Below, piece by piece: positions 60,085 through 64,000 of a stretch of 64,000 nucleotides of DNA. The position numbers and the translations under genes were made by a program. The stretch is from contig JAJXUG010000011.1 of NCBI GenBank assembly GCA_021783095.1, positions 1 to 64,000 of the forward strand, read 5' to 3'. Numbering within the stretch: the stretch's first letter is position 1; every line of letters begins with the position of its first letter. Source of the stretch: Chloroflexota bacterium (GTDB lineage Bacteria > Chloroflexota > Limnocylindria > Limnocylindrales > CSP1-4). A model generated the notes under the pieces. It made no database searches. It saw nothing but the letters and a program-made list of their open reading frames with translations, and was not told the DNA's origin.

Positions 60085-61164
60085 TCAGCAGATCCGGGGC
60101 AGCTGCTCCCCGACCAGCATGTCCACGATCCGCTCGCTGCCCACGATCGTGCGCATCGTGACCATCCCCGGGTGGTCGGCGACCACCGTGCCGATCCGGG
60201 AGGCCTCGGCGCCCTCGGGCGTCGCGCGCATGGCCGCCAGCACGGCGTCCGCCGACCCTGACGGGACGATCGCGACCAGCTTGCCCTCGTTCGCGACGTG
60301 GAGCGGGTCGAGGCCCAGGAACTCGCAGGCGGCGCGGACGGGGCCCGGGATGGGGATGGCCGGCTCGTCGAGGACCATGCCCACGCCCGACGCCTGTGCG
60401 ATCTCGTTGAGCGCCGACGACAGGCCGCCCCGCGTCGGGTCGCGAAGGACGTGGACGTCGGGCTCGACCGCCGTGATGGCCGCGGCCAGCCCGGCCAGCG
60501 ACTGCGTGTCCGACGCGATCTCCACCTCGAACTCGAGGCCCTCCCGGACGCTCATGATCGCCACGCCGTGGAGCCCGATGGGGCCCGACAGGATGACGGC
60601 ATCGCCCGGGCGGGCACGATCGGCCGCCGGGGCGACACCCTCGCGGACCAACCCGATGCCCGCCGTGTTGACGAACAGCCGGTCGGCCGCCCCGCGCCCC
60701 ACGACCTTGGTGTCGCCCGTGACGATCTGCGCGCCAGCCTTGCGCGCCGCCGCGGCCGCCGACATCGTGATGGTGCGCAGCTCCTCGAGCGGGAGCCCCT
60801 CCTCGATCACGTAGGCGAGGCTGATCGCGACCGGCGTCGCGCCCATCATCGCGAGGTCGTTGAGGGTGCCGTTGACCGCCAGCTCACCGATGTCGCCGCC
60901 CGGGAACCGGATGGGCGACACGACGAACGAGTCGGTGGTGAACGCCAGCCGCACTCCGCCCACCTCGAGCACCGCCGCGTCGTTGAGCACGCCGCCGGGC
61001 GACGCGGAGGCCAGCGCAGGGGCCAGCAGGTCGCGCATCAGGGCAGCTGACAGCTGGCCGCCCGAACCGTGGCCCAGGATGACGCGCTGGTCCTCGGGGA
61101 TCGGCGCCGGGCAGGCGACGCCCTCCGCGTCGATGGTCACCAGCCGCTCGGACTCGGCGGTCAT
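60085..61164 (-). CDS. hypE: [NiFe]-hydrogenase maturation protein HypE
   Basis: A product of 359 residues of the AIR-synthase-like family that dehydrates the carbamoyl group on its C-terminal cysteine to make cyanide for the NiFe cofactor. The C-terminal PRIC is intact (QLPRIC-stop). N-terminal [16 protein letters not shown] and [19 protein letters not shown] are diagnostic. ATG 61164 overlaps the hypD stop (ATGA). Confidence 0.96.
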   Translation of the reverse strand: MTAESERLVTIDAEGVACPAPIPEDQRVILGHGSGGQLSAALMRDLLAPALASASPGGVLNDAAVLEVGGVRLAFTTDSFVVSPIRFPGGDIGELAVNGTLNDLAMMGATPVAISLAYVIEEGLPLEELRTITMSAAAAARKAGAQIVTGDTKVVGRGAADRLFVNTAGIGLVREGVAPAADRARPGDAVILSGPIGLHGVAIMSVREGLEFEVEIASDTQSLAGLAAAITAVEPDVHVLRDPTRGGLSSALNEIAQASGVGMVLDEPAIPIPGPVRAACEFLGLDPLHVANEGKLVAIVPSGSADAVLAAMRATPEGAEASRIGTVVADHPGMVTMRTIVGSERIVDMLVGEQLPRIC

Positions 61165-62318
61165 CGCCCGCCCTCCGCGCCGGGCGCCACCTGGATCAGC
61201 GGCATCAGGGGCGCGAAGCCGCCAGCGGTATTGAGCCCGCGGCCGGCCGAGTAGAACGCAGCACAGGTGCCCTCGGACGACACCATCGGCGCGCCCAGCG
61301 GCTTCTGCGGGGAGCACAGCGTCCCGTACGCGGTGCAGTCGAGCGGCAGCTTGTCGCCGGTCAGGATCGCGCCCGCGATGCAGGCCGGGTGCTCGCTGGT
61401 GTTGATGTCGCCCACGTCGAACTTCTGCTCGGCGTCGAAGCGCGCGTACTCGGCGCGCAGGCGGTAGCCGGACATCGGGATCTCGCCCACGCCGCGCCAC
61501 TTGCGCGGACCCACCTCGAACACCTTGAGCACCTGCTGCTGGGCCAGCGGCACGCCCTCGCGGGTGACGGCGCGCGTGTACTGGTTCTCCACCTCGAACC
61601 GCCCGTCCTCGAGCTGGCGGACCGCCATGTAGATGCCCTCGAGCAGGTCGAGCGGCTCGAATCCGGTCACCACGATCGGGACCCGGTACTTGGCCGCAAT
61701 CGGCTCGTACTCGGTCCAGCCCATGACCGCGCACACGTGCCCGGCGGCGAGGAACCCGGTGACCTGGTTGGTGGGCGAGTCGAGCAGCGCGGTCATGGCG
61801 GGCGGCACGAGGACGTGCGACACGAGCACGCTGAAGTTGTCGATCCCGCGTCGGGCGCACTCGGCCACGGCCATCGCGTTGGCGGGCGCGGTGGTCTCGA
61901 ACCCGACCGCGAAGAACACCACCTGCTTGGCGGGGTTCGCGAGCGCGATCTTCACCGCGTCGAGCGGGCTGTACACGATGCGCACGTCGGCGCCCCGGGC
62001 CTTGAGGGCGAGCAGGTCCGTGGTGGAGCCCGGCACGCGCAGCATGTCGCCGTAGCTGGTGAAGATGACGTCCGGGCGGGCGGCGATGGCGAGCGCCTTG
62101 TCCACCTGCTCGAGCGGGGTCACGCAGACCGGGCAGCCCGGCCCGTGGATCATCCGGACGCCCTCGGGCAGCGCCTCGTCGATCCCCTGCTTGACGATCG
62201 TGTGCGTTTGGCCGCCGCAGACCTCCATGAGGGTCCAGGGCCGCGTCGTGATCCGATGGATCTCGGCCAGCAGCTTCTTGGCGAGCACGGGGTCGCGGTA
62301 CTCGTCGAGGTACTTCAT
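61161..62318 (-). CDS. hypD: [NiFe]-hydrogenase maturation protein HypD
   Basis: A scaffold of 385 residues for assembly of Fe(CN)2CO. It has the motifs [20 protein letters not shown] and [11 protein letters not shown]. The C-terminal 4Fe-4S cysteines are spread over [17 protein letters not shown] and [11 protein letters not shown] 62318 overlaps the hypC stop (ATGA). Confidence 0.96.
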   Translation of the reverse strand: MKYLDEYRDPVLAKKLLAEIHRITTRPWTLMEVCGGQTHTIVKQGIDEALPEGVRMIHGPGCPVCVTPLEQVDKALAIAARPDVIFTSYGDMLRVPGSTTDLLALKARGADVRIVYSPLDAVKIALANPAKQVVFFAVGFETTAPANAMAVAECARRGIDNFSVLVSHVLVPPAMTALLDSPTNQVTGFLAAGHVCAVMGWTEYEPIAAKYRVPIVVTGFEPLDLLEGIYMAVRQLEDGRFEVENQYTRAVTREGVPLAQQQVLKVFEVGPRKWRGVGEIPMSGYRLRAEYARFDAEQKFDVGDINTSEHPACIAGAILTGDKLPLDCTAYGTLCSPQKPLGAPMVSSEGTCAAFYSAGRGLNTAGGFAPLMPLIQVAPGAEGGR

Positions 62319-62665
62319 GACAAGGGGCCCGCCATGGTGCTCGGCGGCAGCGCCGGGTTGAACGTGAGCGCCTCGGGGGCGTCGTCGGAGACCACGGCGG
62401 GCGCGTCCATGCCGGGGCCGAGGGTCATCAGCTCCGGGTCCATCACCCCCATCTCGTCGAGGATCTCGAGCGTCTTCTTCGCCTCCGCCTCGTCCACCTT
62501 GGAGATGGCGAAGCCGACGTGGACGATGACGTAGTCGCCGAGCTGGACGTCGGGCAGGTAGGCGAGGCAGGCGTCCTTGCGAACCCCGCCGAAGTCCACC
62601 TTGCCCATGGCCAGCCCGGCTTCGTCGCGGATCTCCGTGACCCGCCCGGGGATCCCGAGGCACAT
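62315..62665 (-). CDS. hypC: [NiFe]-hydrogenase maturation chaperone HypC, with C-terminal extension
   Basis: A product of 116 residues starting MCLGIPGRV with the essential Cys2; [17 protein letters not shown] is the conserved OB-fold core. HypC proteins are usually 75-95 residues. The last 35 residues (from about [11 protein letters not shown]) form an Asp/Pro-rich extension without known function. It partners HypD in carrying the iron intermediate. Confidence 0.94.
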   Translation of the reverse strand: MCLGIPGRVTEIRDEAGLAMGKVDFGGVRKDACLAYLPDVQLGDYVIVHVGFAISKVDEAEAKKTLEILDEMGVMDPELMTLGPGMDAPAVVSDDAPEALTFNPALPPSTMAGPLS

Positions 62666-62670
62666 CGTTC

Positions 62671-64000
62671 CTAGCCCTCCTGGCCCGGTGCGCCCGAGGC
62701 ACCGGCTGCGAGACGCGCCGCGGCGACCGCGGCCTGACCATAGCTGACCCCGCCGTCGTTCACGGGGACCTGGCGATTGATGAACACGTCGAAGCCGTCG
62801 GCGGCGAGCTCCCGCAGCAGCGTGGATGCGAGCCGCCGGTTCTGGAACACGCCGCCCGAGAGGCACACCGTCGTGGTGCTGGTCCGGGCGTGGGCGTCGG
62901 AGAGGAGCTCGCGAGTGACCTGCGCGATGGTCGCCTGGAACCGGGCGGCGAGCACGGGGCCCGATTCGCCCGAGCCCAGCAGGGACGCGAGCGTCGGGCG
63001 CGGGTCGTAGACCAGCAGGTCGTCGCGGTACGCCAGCCGGTAGGGCAGCGGGTCCGCGCGGCGGTCGCCTGCCGCGAGCTCGAGGTCGATGGCCGCCTGC
63101 GCCTCGTACTCGGCCACGTCGCGGATCCCCAGCAGCGCCGCCGCCGCGTCGAACAGCCGGCCTGCGGACGACGCGACTGGCGCGTTCAGCCGCCGGGCGA
63201 TCTGCGTCCGCACCAGCGCCACCTCGCGCGGGTCGAGCCGCTCGAGGAACCCGGCCGCGAGCTCTTCCGCGGCGGGCATCCCGCGGATCGCCCCGTCGTC
63301 GAGGTCCTCGCTCCCGTAGAGGTAGCCGAGCGCCATCCGGTACGGGCGCTTGACCGCGAGCGCGCCACCGGGCAGCGGCGCCCGGGCGAACCGCGCGAGC
63401 CGCCGGTAGCCGCGCAGGTCGGCCAGCAGCACCTCGCCGCCCCAGAGGGTGCCGTCGTCGCCCATGCCGAGCCCGTCGTAGGCGACGCCCAGGAACGGCT
63501 CGGTGATCCCGTGCTCCGCGGCGCACGAGGCCACGTGCGCGTGGTGGTGCTGGACGGCGATGCGCCGGTTCGCGGGGAACCGCGCCACGGCGTGCTTCGT
63601 GGACAGGTACTCGGGGTGGAGGTCGTGGACGACCACCTCGGGGTCGAGGGCGAGCAGCCGCGAGAGGTGCTCCAGGCCGTCGGTGAAGGCGCGATGGGTC
63701 GCGAGGTCCTCGAGGTCGCCGTTGTGCGGCGCCACGTGCGCCCGCTCGCCGCGCGCCAGGGTGAAGGTGTGCTTGAGCTCGGCCCCCACGGCGAGGAGCG
63801 GGACTGGCGTCGCGATCGGCAGCGGCATCGGCTCAGGGGCGTAACCGCGCGCCCGCCGGACCACCGACTCGCGGCCGGCGATGACGCGCGTCACGGAGTC
63901 GTCGTACCGGGCGCGGATCTCCCGGTCGTGGACCAGGAAGCCGTCGGCGATGCCCGCCAGGCGCGCGAGGGCGTCCTCGTCGTCGGTCGCGAGCGGCTCG
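62671..64000 (-). CDS. hypF: [NiFe]-hydrogenase maturation carbamoyltransferase HypF (partial)
   Basis: The C-terminal 443 residues of HypF; the gene continues past the right edge. The visible part includes the end of the YrdC-like domain ([18 protein letters not shown]) and the Kae1-like carbamoyltransferase domain: [58 protein letters not shown] and [11 protein letters not shown]. It feeds the carbamoyl group to HypE. The acylphosphatase and zinc-finger parts are outside the window. It lies 5 nt from hypC. Confidence 0.96.
   Translation of the reverse strand, partial: EPLATDDEDALARLAGIADGFLVHDREIRARYDDSVTRVIAGRESVVRRARGYAPEPMPLPIATPVPLLAVGAELKHTFTLARGERAHVAPHNGDLEDLATHRAFTDGLEHLSRLLALDPEVVVHDLHPEYLSTKHAVARFPANRRIAVQHHHAHVASCAAEHGITEPFLGVAYDGLGMGDDGTLWGGEVLLADLRGYRRLARFARAPLPGGALAVKRPYRMALGYLYGSEDLDDGAIRGMPAAEELAAGFLERLDPREVALVRTQIARRLNAPVASSAGRLFDAAAALLGIRDVAEYEAQAAIDLELAAGDRRADPLPYRLAYRDDLLVYDPRPTLASLLGSGESGPVLAARFQATIAQVTRELLSDAHARTSTTTVCLSGGVFQNRRLASTLLRELAADGFDVFINRQVPVNDGGVSYGQAAVAAARLAAGASGAPGQEG

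Noticed and set aside
58037..60814. A 925-codon plus-strand open frame
   Set aside because: It is a shadow of the ROK repressor, the Gfo/Idh gene and hypE; no domain is recognisable and the real genes explain the region.

Overview
The window is a very GC-rich (roughly 70 % or more), gene-dense bacterial chromosome segment with about 52 protein-coding genes, most joined by 4-nt ATGA/GTGA overlaps. Gene content (two xanthine-dehydrogenase-type molybdenum hydroxylases, several GntR regulators, Gfo/Idh/MocA and ROK proteins, a ribose-type ABC importer, hypCDEF) and composition fit a soil or sediment Chloroflexota (Limnocylindria-like) or a similar high-GC lineage. That placement is an inference; no rRNA or universal marker gene is present. 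I saw no tRNA, rRNA, CRISPR array, transposase or phage gene.

Layout. 1-728: tandem repeat and non-coding leader. 729-4013: NCS1 nucleobase-type permease and a DEAD/DEAH helicase, facing each other across a hairpin. 4014-4828: a MITE-like inverted-repeat element and an ArsR remnant. 4829-9534: small membrane protein, then phosphotriesterase-like hydrolase, FAD oxidoreductase, SDR and EamA exporter. 9637-16082 (minus): FadR-type regulator, CoxG, a molybdenum hydroxylase whose large subunit is split in two, KdgF-like cupin and KDG kinase. 16181-18201 (plus): small ABM-like protein, epimerase and KDPG aldolase. 18188-20161: nagA and its GntR/UTRA regulator; then a metallophosphatase. 21371-24661: Zn-alcohol dehydrogenase, UPF0261 protein and PEP-hydrolase-family protein, followed by a second copy of the MITE-like element.

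24898-34440 (minus) is the most unusual operon: a PEP-utilising mobile-domain protein resembling a phenylphosphate synthase subunit, an HPr-kinase-like P-loop protein, a three-subunit molybdenum hydroxylase, a metal-dependent cyclase/hydrolase, and a PPDK-like protein that keeps the ATP-grasp and phosphohistidine domains but has lost the PEP/pyruvate barrel. Divergent from it is cupin plus split transketolase (34795-37012). Next come two paralogous GntR/FCD regulators, DUF1097, a tyrosine phosphatase, SDR plus metallo-beta-lactamase-fold protein, GNAT, AraC and an old-yellow-enzyme reductase (to 46278).

46478-54918 (minus) is a sugar uptake operon: deoC, Gfo/Idh, SIS protein, lipoprotein, two-domain ATPase, two permeases and ROK kinase. 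55051-59956 holds further sugar oxidoreductases around a ROK repressor. 60085-64000 (minus) is hypE, hypD, hypC and partial hypF for [NiFe]-hydrogenase maturation.

The genes appear to be linked by a shared palindrome (core TCGAT-A/C-ATCGA or close variants) found only between genes, in front of five operons: 21306, 34664, 37907, 40289 and 54978. Three of the sites lie in divergent promoter regions and two of those flank the paired FCD regulators. This suggests one sugar-acid/carbohydrate regulon spanning more than 30 kb. Separate candidate operators for FadR-type, HutC-type GntR and ROK regulators are also visible.
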